Shown here piece after piece: positions 1 through 6,198 of a stretch of DNA of 6,325 bases. How positions within the stretch are numbered: position 1 is the stretch's first letter; each line of letters begins with the position of its first letter. The DNA comes from an uncultured Chitinophagaceae bacterium (GTDB taxonomy: Bacteria > Bacteroidota > Bacteroidia > Chitinophagales > Chitinophagaceae), in NCBI GenBank assembly GCA_946885665.1, contig CAMPGT010000232.1:1-6325 (forward strand), given 5' to 3'. The notes under the pieces were generated by a model. The model was not told the DNA's origin and made no database searches. It saw only the letters and a list, made by a program, of their open reading frames with translations. The translations under genes and the position numbers were made by a program.

Positions 1-259
1 GCAATGGCTGGACGCGCTGGTCGCGAGCTGGCCTGCCAACCGCACCCTGTTCTTCGCCTACGAAGCAGGCGGCGAACCGCTGAGCATCGACGCCGTGACG
101 GGACCCGCGGCGATTCTCATCGGCCCCGAAGGCGATTTCACGTCAACCGAAATTTCTTTCGCCACACAAAACGGGTTTGTTCCCGTCGCGCTCGGTCCCA
201 CGCGCCTGCGCACCGAAACTGCAGGTGTTTACGCCGCCACTGTTTTGCAAAGCAAGTAA
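1..259 (+). CDS. rsmE: RsmE, 16S rRNA (uracil-1498-N3) methyltransferase, C-terminal fragment
   Basis: The 5' end is cut by the window edge; the first whole codon is at base 2, and 85 residues precede the TAA at 257-259. RsmE is a cytoplasmic SPOUT-class enzyme that methylates N3 of U1498 in 16S rRNA using S-adenosylmethionine. The fragment carries the two knot signatures that bind the cofactor: IGPEGDF at fragment residues 40-46 (the family usually has IGPEGGF, so one Gly is Asp here) and LGPTRLRTETAG at 64-75, followed by the usual short alanine-rich tail. Full-length members are about 230-250 residues, so roughly the last third is present. The reading frame is intact and ends where the family normally ends, so this is an edge truncation and not a pseudogene. 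The gene lies on the same strand as comM, 132 bases upstream of it. Confidence 0.93.
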   Translation, partial: QWLDALVASWPANRTLFFAYEAGGEPLSIDAVTGPAAILIGPEGDFTSTEISFATQNGFVPVALGPTRLRTETAGVYAATVLQSK

Positions 260-301
260 TTTCAGCTTTTCGTTTCCGGGTTTAAACACCGCCGCGCTTA
301 T

Positions 302-333
302 GTTTTTTCATCTTTTTTTGAGGATGAAAAAAC
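302..333 (+). repeat. 11-bp A/T-rich inverted repeat in the rsmE-comM spacer (possible weak terminator)
   Basis: Arms 302-312 (GTTTTTTCATC) and 323-333 (GATGAAAAAAC) are perfect complements around a 10-base spacer of seven T and GAG. The surrounding spacer (260-391) is strongly T-rich on the + strand, with further T runs near 343-366. The position just after rsmE suggests a transcription end or pause signal for rsmE. However, the stem has only three G:C pairs and no uninterrupted T run directly follows it, so a terminator role is inference. The rest of the spacer shows no convincing Bacteroidota promoter (TTTG then TAnnTTTG at about 19-base spacing). Confidence 0.45.
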
Positions 334-391
334 TGTCTCTCCTCCGTTTTCTTCCCATTTTTTTTCTCCGCCGCCGTAGTTTCTTTGCTCC

Positions 392-1936
392 ATGATGCTG
401 GTTAAAACATTTGGAAGTGCAGTATATGGAGTCGAGGCGATTACAATTACAATTGAGGTGAACGTGATGCCCGGAAGTAATTATTACATCGTGGGGCTTG
501 CCGATAATTCAATAAAAGAAAGTATTCAGCGCATCGAGTCGGCGTTTAAAACAAACAACTATCACATGCCGCGCACGAAGCTTATCATTAACCTGGCGCC
601 GGCGGACATAAAAAAGAGTGGAGCTGCTTTCGACCTGCCCATAGCCATCGGAATACTTGCGGCTTCCGAGCAATTGGAGAATGCGGGCAGGTTGTCCGAC
701 TACGTGATCATGGGCGAACTGAATCTTGACGGCAGCATTCATCCCATACGGGGCGCCCTTCCCATTGCGATTACCAGTTGGAACGATAAGTTCAAAGGAT
801 TGATATTGCCGATCCAGAATTCACGCGAAGCAGGCATGGTGAATAACATTAAGGTGTACGCGGTGTCTCACCTTAAACAGGTGGTCGAGTTTTTTAAAGA
901 TGAGGCGTCGCTCGACCCTGTACTTGTCGACACACGCGAAGAATTTCTGCACTCGCAGTCAACTTTCGATGTTGATTTTGATGATGTGAAAGGGCAGGCA
1001 AATATTAAACGATCACTCGAAATTGCGGCGGCGGGCGGGCACAATGTTATATTGATTGGGCCGCCCGGAGCCGGAAAAACGATGCTGGCGAAACGGCTAC
1101 CCACGATATGTCCGCCACTGTCGCTGAAGGAAGCACTGGAAACCACGAAGATTCATTCGGTTGCCGGCAAATTGCCGCCCGGCTCGGGGTTGATCGCCAA
1201 ACGACCCTTCCGTACGCCCCATCACACCATCAGCGATGTGGCACTGGTGGGCGGTGGCAGTAATCCGCAACCTGGCGAAATTTCTCTTGCACATAACGGC
1301 GTTCTTTTCCTGGACGAGTTGCCGGAGTTCAAAACAGCCGTCCTGGAAGTTTTACGGCAGCCACTCGAAGAAAGGAGGGTTACCATTTCGCGGGCCAGGA
1401 TATCGATAGAGTTTCCCGCAAACTTTATGCTGGTGGCATCCATGAATCCCTGTCCTTGCGGGTATTTCAATCACCCCGAAAAAGAATGTACCTGTGTGCC
1501 GGGCACCGTCCAAAAATATCTCAACAAAATATCGGGTCCGCTGCTCGACCGCATAGACCTTCACGTTGAAGTAACACCAGTGAGTTATAGTGAATTAACC
1601 GACCGCACGCGCAGGGCATCTTCGGAGGAAATAAGAAGCAGGGTGATGGCCGCAAGGGCGGTGCAGGAAGAGCGATATCGTGAGCATCATGATATTTATT
1701 GCAATGCGATGATCACGCCGAACCTATTGTCTGAATGCTGTAAAATAGATATAGTAGGAAGCAACCTTTTAAAAAACGCCATGGCAAAATTGAACCTGTC
1801 GGCGCGCGCTTACGACAGAATATTAAAGGTGAGCCGAACGATTGCAGACCTGGAAACCTCCGGTTCCATCCAACCCCAGCATATAGCCGAAGCCATCCAA
1901 TACAGGAGCCTCGACAGGGAAGGGTGGGCCGGATAA
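392..1936 (+). CDS. comM: ComM/YifB family Mg-chelatase-like AAA+ ATPase
   Basis: This complete 514-residue cytoplasmic protein has the family's usual length. It has an N-terminal ChlI-like domain (about residues 20-145), a central Mg-chelatase AAA+ ATPase domain (about 193-397) and a C-terminal Mg-chelatase helical domain (about 405-505). Visible motifs are Walker A GPPGAGKT (223-230), Walker B VLFLDE (304-309), sensor-1 Asn352 in VASMNP, a Cys cluster CPC...CTC (C354, C356, C366, C368) that is typical of YifB/ComM and may bind metal, LLDRIDLH with Arg387 as likely arginine finger, and a sensor-2 type Arg472 in LSARAYDR. Studied ComM proteins are hexameric helicases that promote branch migration of incoming DNA during natural transformation. 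Two ATG codons are adjacent (392 and 395); the second gives MLVKTFGSAVYGV, the more usual family start, so the true start may be 395. No Shine-Dalgarno sequence is evident. The gene converges on the - strand operon. Confidence 0.95.
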   Translation: MMLVKTFGSAVYGVEAITITIEVNVMPGSNYYIVGLADNSIKESIQRIESAFKTNNYHMPRTKLIINLAPADIKKSGAAFDLPIAIGILAASEQLENAGRLSDYVIMGELNLDGSIHPIRGALPIAITSWNDKFKGLILPIQNSREAGMVNNIKVYAVSHLKQVVEFFKDEASLDPVLVDTREEFLHSQSTFDVDFDDVKGQANIKRSLEIAAAGGHNVILIGPPGAGKTMLAKRLPTICPPLSLKEALETTKIHSVAGKLPPGSGLIAKRPFRTPHHTISDVALVGGGSNPQPGEISLAHNGVLFLDELPEFKTAVLEVLRQPLEERRVTISRARISIEFPANFMLVASMNPCPCGYFNHPEKECTCVPGTVQKYLNKISGPLLDRIDLHVEVTPVSYSELTDRTRRASSEEIRSRVMAARAVQEERYREHHDIYCNAMITPNLLSECCKIDIVGSNLLKNAMAKLNLSARAYDRILKVSRTIADLETSGSIQPQHIAEAIQYRSLDREGWAG

Positions 1937-2037
1937 CACGAAAGAAACCCTTGTACGAATACAGAAAATGAATTGCAAAGAGCAAGACAGTATTAGATCA
2001 TTACCAGCGGCACCGTCTTTCGCATCGCAAACCAAAT

Positions 2038-2070
2038 AAAAAAAGATCGCAACCTGTTCGGCCACGATCT
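2038..2070 (-). terminator. Intrinsic terminator of the sus/enolase/RraA operon
   Basis: Read on the - strand, AGATCG (2070-2065) pairs with CGATCT (2049-2044). The stem continues inward through three G:T wobbles and two C:G pairs to a 5-base GAACA loop, giving about 11 paired positions. The 3' arm runs straight into a T tract (2044-2038). It lies 25-57 bases beyond the RraA-like stop codon, as expected for the end of this operon. On the + strand the hairpin is not followed by a T run, so it does not obviously end comM. The rest of the 1937-2094 spacer shows no gene or other clear signal. Confidence 0.78.
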
Positions 2071-2094
2071 TCATGTAGAAAAAAACACTACCCC

Positions 2095-3024
2095 CTACTG
2101 TCTTTTGATGTACTGCTCTATTTCTTCCTGCGACACCAATAATTTCTTTGGATGCTTCGACATCCATGTCCTGAACTCGTCCTTCATCTTGTCGGACCAG
2201 TCGCCATGAATTTCGCCGCTGGGGTATTTATTCAGTTGCAACATATACCGCTCAAACGTATCGCGCAGGCGCACCAGTTCAGCATTCTTTACCAGTTCGT
2301 CAATCAAATACGCCGGAACGAAAACAACGCCGTAATCATTGGCAAATACGACATCGCCGGGCAACACAGTCGTGCTGCCAATCCTGATGGGCTTGTTAAT
2401 GGACACAGGCGTCATGTCCTTGATATACGAAGGGTGATGTCCCTTTATCCACGCATTGAAACCGTTCGTTTCCTTCAGTTCCTGCATGTCGCGAATGGAA
2501 CCATAAAAGATTACCCCCTTGCCGGTTTTGGCATAGATGGAATTGCCGAGGCTGGAGCCGATAAGCGTTCCGTCCTTCACTTTACCATACCCGTCGGCCA
2601 CATAAATATCTCCTTTGGTGAGGATGTCTATGGGCCAGATGTTGATGCCGCCTTTCTGCGAGCGACCCTCTGCTTTACCTTCTGCCTTTACGATACTATC
2701 CAGGTCGGGGCGCGAGGGAGTAAACTGTGCGGTCACCACGCGGCCCGTCATCACCTCGCCCGGTTTCAAAATGATCCAGTTACCTTCCACCTGGTTGTGA
2801 AATCCCTTGTTATACAAAAAGCCCCACACCTGCTCGAGCGTACATTCCTTCAGGCTTTCCAGCGCCTGGTCGGATACTTTTGGACGGCCGTCCGCAAAGC
2901 GTTCGCCTTTCCATCGTGATGTGAGCTCCTTTACATATTCAGGAGTGGCGCCTACGGTCTGTGCCTCCGCAAATGCGCACGACAGCCAGAGCGCCCCTGA
3001 AAGAAGAAAGATTTTTTTGATCAT
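2095..3024 (-). CDS. Secreted RraA-family protein (HMG/CHA aldolase-like fold)
   Basis: This 309-residue protein starts with a Sec signal peptide (MIKK, a hydrophobic stretch at about residues 5-19, cleavage likely near AFA or AEA at 17-21), so it is probably periplasmic. Cys16 lacks a proper lipobox, so a lipoprotein is less likely. The RraA core spans about residues 70-235. It holds GDIYVADGYGKVKDGTLIG (138-156), in place of the family's GDVVVxDxxG segment, and FYGSIRDMQEL (173-183). R178, D179 and E182 match the R-D-X2-E/D motif of metal-dependent class II pyruvate aldolases and oxaloacetate decarboxylases of this fold. As I recall it, E. coli RraA, an RNase E inhibitor, has R-Q there, so this protein looks like an enzyme and not an RNase regulator. 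It is nearly twice the size of E. coli RraA (about 160 residues), with about 50 extra mature residues before the core and a charged, probably helical, 70-residue tail. Last gene of the operon, 71 bases after the enolase-family gene. Family call strong; reaction and substrate unknown. Confidence 0.85.
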   Translation of the reverse strand: MIKKIFLLSGALWLSCAFAEAQTVGATPEYVKELTSRWKGERFADGRPKVSDQALESLKECTLEQVWGFLYNKGFHNQVEGNWIILKPGEVMTGRVVTAQFTPSRPDLDSIVKAEGKAEGRSQKGGINIWPIDILTKGDIYVADGYGKVKDGTLIGSSLGNSIYAKTGKGVIFYGSIRDMQELKETNGFNAWIKGHHPSYIKDMTPVSINKPIRIGSTTVLPGDVVFANDYGVVFVPAYLIDELVKNAELVRLRDTFERYMLQLNKYPSGEIHGDWSDKMKDEFRTWMSKHPKKLLVSQEEIEQYIKRQ

Positions 3025-3052
3025 CGATTTTGTGTGTTTTTATTTTAATGAT

Positions 3053-3082
3053 CCGCAGGGTCTCTTTCGAAAAACCCTGCGG
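3053..3082 (-). repeat. Intercistronic GC-rich hairpin between the enolase-family and RraA-like genes
   Basis: Perfect 9-base arms CCGCAGGGT (3053-3061) and ACCCTGCGG (3074-3082) surround a 12-base spacer containing TTTCGAAA. The hairpin sits inside the 71-base gap between the enolase-family stop and the RraA-like start. On the - strand transcript it is followed by ATCATTAAAATAAAAA, not a U tract, so it is not a standard intrinsic terminator. It could stabilise the upstream mRNA end, act as a processing site or lower expression of the last gene; the sequence alone does not decide between these. Confidence 0.6.
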
Positions 3083-3095
3083 GAACATAATTTCA

Positions 3096-4580
3096 TCAGC
3101 TATACGTCCTGTCATGCGAGTGTCTTTCGTCCCACATCGGTGTGGGGGCGAAGTAACTCTTGTCTGTAGCATGCAGGTGCTGCTTCACCACCTCATCATT
3201 CAATTCAATGCCCAGACCGGGGGCTGTCAATGGCAGGTTCGCAAATCCTTTCTCGATCAGCTTTCTTCCATCGGTGGTCTTCACCAGGCTTTCCCAATAC
3301 TTCACGTCTACGGAGTGGTGCTCGAGTGCGAGGAAGTTCTGTGTAGCGGCAGCGCAATGCACATTCGCCATGAAAGAAATCGGAGTGCCGGCCTGGTGCA
3401 TCGCCATGGCAATGCCGTATTCTTCGGCAAAATCGCCGATGCGCTTTGTTTCCAGCAAGCCGCCCGAAGAGGCCAGGTCGGGATGTATAATATCCACTGC
3501 TCTCTCCGTAATCAGTTTTCTGAAGCCGTCCAGCAGATATATATCTTCTCCTGTCAGCGTGGGTGTTTCTATTGCTTCGCTGATGGTTTTCCATTGTTCG
3601 GTGTATTGCCAGGGAACGACGTCTTCGAGCCAGGCCAGCCTGTATTTTTCGAGCGCCTTGCCCAGCCTGATGCCGTTGTTGAGGTCGAAGTGACCGTAGT
3701 GATCCGTCGATAACGGTACATCATAACCGATAATGGCGCGTACATTCTCAACGATCTTGGCAAGTTCCTCGAGGCCCTTGTCGGTGATTTGTATTTGTGT
3801 GAACGGGTGCATGGTGTTACCATAGCTCATGTAGTTCGACTGGTCGCCCCATTGGTTGAGGTTACCCCTCGAATCTTCCCAGAATTTAGAGTTGACCACC
3901 GTGCCGGGTTTTCCTTTCAGCTCGCCGATAGACACGTCCATCTTGAGCCAGGTGTAGCCCTGGTCTTCCATACGGTATTTCACTAATTTCTTTTGTTCTT
4001 CAACCGAGCCTGCTTCGGGAGTGTCTGCGTACAGCCTCACCTTGTCGCGATATCTTCCGCCCAGCAATTGCCAGCAGGGCACATTGTAAGCCTTTCCGCA
4101 AATGTCCCACAGCGCCATTTCTATGGCACACACACCGCCGGCCTGTCGCGCAGGCCCGCCAAATTGCTTGATTGATTTGAACAGCATTTCAACATTGCAG
4201 GGATTTTTGCCGAGGATGCGGCTCTTCAGCATCAGCGCGTACTTTTCGTCGGCGCCGTCCCTCACTTCTCCTAATCCGTATATTCCCTGGTTGGTGTCTA
4301 TCCTGATCATCGCGGTACGGCCCATTACAGAGGTTACCGCGTACCGCAGGTCGGTTATCTTAAGGTCCGACGGCGCCGAATAACGGCTTACGTTGGATGT
4401 GCTTTGCGCCACCAAATCTTCTATGGGAGAGAATAAGAAGGCTCCGCCGAGACTTATTCCCCCAAGTGCTGATTTCTTGAAAAAGTTCCGCCGGCTGTTT
4501 TCCTTTGGCGGTTGCGTTTCCGCAGCAGAGTCAGGTTCCTTAAGCCCTAGTTTGGTTGCATATTTCTGTGAAGGCGTCAT
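3096..4580 (-). CDS. Tat-exported mandelate racemase/muconate lactonizing enzyme family protein (enolase superfamily, probable acid-sugar dehydratase)
   Basis: This complete 494-residue protein carries a twin-arginine signal: SRRNFFKKSALGG at 29-41, then a hydrophobic stretch to about 51 and VAQS at 57-60. It is probably exported folded to the periplasm. An enolase N-terminal capping domain (about 73-180) precedes the barrel domain. Likely metal ligands are D293 (STDHYGH), E319 (AWLED) and E345 (LTGED); the base dyad is H395 (MAMHQAG) with D368 (HPDLASSGG). Spacings 293-319-345-368-395 (26, 26, 23, 27) equal those of mandelate racemase D195-E221-E247-D270-H297. The KxK motif on strand 2 is KMD (213-215), so the second lysine base is missing. 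Between KMD and D293 there are about 50 residues more than in mandelate racemase. These features favour one-base chemistry such as dehydration of an acid sugar, but racemase or epimerase activity is not excluded. No other ATG precedes the Tat motif, so the start at 4580 is firm. It follows the SusD-like gene by 65 bases in the same operon. Confidence 0.9.
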   Translation of the reverse strand: MTPSQKYATKLGLKEPDSAAETQPPKENSRRNFFKKSALGGISLGGAFLFSPIEDLVAQSTSNVSRYSAPSDLKITDLRYAVTSVMGRTAMIRIDTNQGIYGLGEVRDGADEKYALMLKSRILGKNPCNVEMLFKSIKQFGGPARQAGGVCAIEMALWDICGKAYNVPCWQLLGGRYRDKVRLYADTPEAGSVEEQKKLVKYRMEDQGYTWLKMDVSIGELKGKPGTVVNSKFWEDSRGNLNQWGDQSNYMSYGNTMHPFTQIQITDKGLEELAKIVENVRAIIGYDVPLSTDHYGHFDLNNGIRLGKALEKYRLAWLEDVVPWQYTEQWKTISEAIETPTLTGEDIYLLDGFRKLITERAVDIIHPDLASSGGLLETKRIGDFAEEYGIAMAMHQAGTPISFMANVHCAAATQNFLALEHHSVDVKYWESLVKTTDGRKLIEKGFANLPLTAPGLGIELNDEVVKQHLHATDKSYFAPTPMWDERHSHDRTYS

Positions 4581-4645
4581 GATAAAAAATTGTGTTTTAC
4601 GTGAAAGAATAATTGCAAAAACTCTATAAGATACTGATAAGTTGT

Positions 4646-6178
4646 TTATGGAGTGTCCCAGAATATCCTGGTCGCGAGGTCATCCGCTCCCTGCCGGGCC
4701 ACCGCCGCATTGTAATTATCGGTGTTTACCGACTTCTCTCTTACGGGGTAGGTTAGCCGGTGAATGAAATCGCCTTTCACCGATGCGTCGGCCCCGGGGT
4801 ACGGGTTGGGCGCAAGCGCCGGGTACCCGCTTCTCCTGAAATTGGCCCATGCTTCCGAACCATTGAGGAAGGAAGCGACCCAGTATTGCGTGTTGATCTG
4901 CTCCAGCGCGGTACCGGCATTAAAAGGATGAGCCGTAAGATAATCATTCTGGTCACCCGAAGAGATGACTGCCGATTCATCGAACTGTGCCATCTGGTCC
5001 ATGTGTCCGCGTACGCCTGCATTGTAATAATCGGCCGCACTGCCGCTTATCCATCCGCGCTGTGCCGCCTCGGCCAGCAGCAATTGCGTTTGTGCATAGG
5101 TGATGAAAAATTCCGGGGCGTCGATTTTTCCCAATGTACGCCTGTTCAGTTGCGAGTATTTGAAGGCAGAACCGATCTTTCCGGGAAAGCCGGGCGCCGT
5201 GGAGATGGTGGATTCGTTATAACCATAAGGCATGCCTTCCTGGTTGGCGGGATCAGTGTCGGCAGCGCCCGCTTCATCCAGCGGCGCCGATGGTGTTTCA
5301 TATTTCACGGCAATGTATTGCAGGCGCGGATCATCGGTCGTTTTCAGGTAATCAATAAACGGCCCGCCCAGGTACACATTTCCTCTTTCCGTTCCCTGGA
5401 AGAAGTTGGCATTGGGGTGATTGAAAGTGCTGCTGAAAGGGAACCACGCATTATCGTCGTTCGATTCCATCACGCCGCCATTGGCCGGGTCAACCGCAAT
5501 GGCAACATTTTCCTGTGCCTTTGCAGGATCCACCTTCGTATACCGCATTGCAATGCGCAACAGTAACGAATTGCCGAGCTTCTTCCATTTGGCAATGTCG
5601 CCCTGGTAAAACAAGTCGCCGCTTTCGATAGATTTTCCGGCGTCGAGTGCAGCGGTCGCTTCCCTTACCTCTTTCAGCAGGTCGTCGTAAATCGCATTCT
5701 GGTCGTCGTATTCCGGTAAATTGATCTCAGTGATGAACGCCTGGCCCGCATTAAAATAGGGCACATCGCCGTAGGTATCCACCAGCACCTGGAAAACGTA
5801 AGCTTTCCAGATCCTTGCCATGTTGTACAGGTTGCTGCGCGCGGCATCGTCTTTTGTTTGGTTGATCACATCCACCAAAAAGCGCACAGGGCTATTGTAG
5901 AGATTGTTGAAGGCGACATTCGTATTGGGATCGTACACAATATTGTGGTTGCCCCCTTCCAGCACGCCGGTGTAGGGCGTGATGATCTGCTGCACAATTT
6001 CTGATTGGTAGTGGAAGGTTTGAATGGCAGACGTGTATTGCGCATTCGAGAATAAATACCCGGGATCGAGTGTTGTGGGTAATATCGGGTTTACGTTCAC
6101 CTCTTCAAAATCCTTGTCGCATGCAGCCATTCCTGTTAAAAGGGAGGCCGCGAATAATATCTTTATTATACTCTTCAT
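4646..6178 (-). CDS. SusD/RagB-family outer-membrane lipoprotein (SusD-like_2 type)
   Basis: This complete 510-residue protein is the glycan- or nutrient-binding partner of the upstream SusC-like transporter, acting as a lid on the outer face of the outer membrane. The lipoprotein signal runs over residues 1-20, with lipobox MAAC and Cys20 as the lipidation site. The following DKDFEE resembles the acidic/Lys export signal that sends Bacteroidota lipoproteins to the cell surface. The mature start, EEVNVNP...LDPGYLFSNAQ (25-47), is characteristic of the SusD-like_2 subgroup. Other family landmarks are VDTYGDVPYF (133-142), GDIAKWKKLGNSLLLRIAMR (193-212), ITYAQTQLLLAEAAQRGW (359-376), SEAWANFRRSGYP (441-453) and a tail with RLTYPVREKSVN (474-485). 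The length is normal. The start lies 20 bases after the susC stop, which indicates co-transcription. The ligand cannot be read from sequence, but downstream genes point to an acid-sugar-containing compound. Confidence 0.94.
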   Translation of the reverse strand: MKSIIKILFAASLLTGMAACDKDFEEVNVNPILPTTLDPGYLFSNAQYTSAIQTFHYQSEIVQQIITPYTGVLEGGNHNIVYDPNTNVAFNNLYNSPVRFLVDVINQTKDDAARSNLYNMARIWKAYVFQVLVDTYGDVPYFNAGQAFITEINLPEYDDQNAIYDDLLKEVREATAALDAGKSIESGDLFYQGDIAKWKKLGNSLLLRIAMRYTKVDPAKAQENVAIAVDPANGGVMESNDDNAWFPFSSTFNHPNANFFQGTERGNVYLGGPFIDYLKTTDDPRLQYIAVKYETPSAPLDEAGAADTDPANQEGMPYGYNESTISTAPGFPGKIGSAFKYSQLNRRTLGKIDAPEFFITYAQTQLLLAEAAQRGWISGSAADYYNAGVRGHMDQMAQFDESAVISSGDQNDYLTAHPFNAGTALEQINTQYWVASFLNGSEAWANFRRSGYPALAPNPYPGADASVKGDFIHRLTYPVREKSVNTDNYNAAVARQGADDLATRIFWDTP

Positions 6179-6198
6179 AAAATATTTGTTTATGCTGA

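Noticed and set aside
4..285. 93-codon + strand frame across the left edge
   Set aside because: It is an out-of-frame shadow of rsmE, with very Arg-rich, low-complexity translation. The overlapping frame has clear RsmE motifs.
366..391. Possible -7 box (TAGTTTCT) just before comM
   Set aside because: It matches TAnnTTTG poorly, has no clear -33 TTTG at the right distance and would place the transcript start almost on the ATG.
1970..2041. 23-codon + strand frame starting ATGAATTGC in the spacer after comM
   Set aside because: No recognisable features, no ribosome binding site and very short; chance occurrence in a spacer is more likely.
2152..2919. 255-codon + strand open frame antisense to the RraA-like gene
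   Set aside because: Its product resembles no family, while the - strand frame has a signal peptide and RraA motifs. Long antisense frames are expected in GC-moderate coding DNA.
3030..3713. 227-codon + strand open frame antisense to the enolase-family gene
   Set aside because: Shadow of a gene with an intact active site; the frame also runs through the intercistronic hairpin and has no start signal.
4581..4645. Possible separate promoter in front of the enolase-family gene
   Set aside because: The 65-base gap is AT-rich, but no pair matching TTTG and TAnnTTTG at Bacteroidota spacing was found; read-through from susCD is the simpler view.
4760..5566. 268-codon + strand open frame antisense to the SusD-like gene
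   Set aside because: The - strand SusD-like protein is complete and has its family landmarks; the + frame gives Arg/Ile/Val-rich sequence with no recognisable domain.
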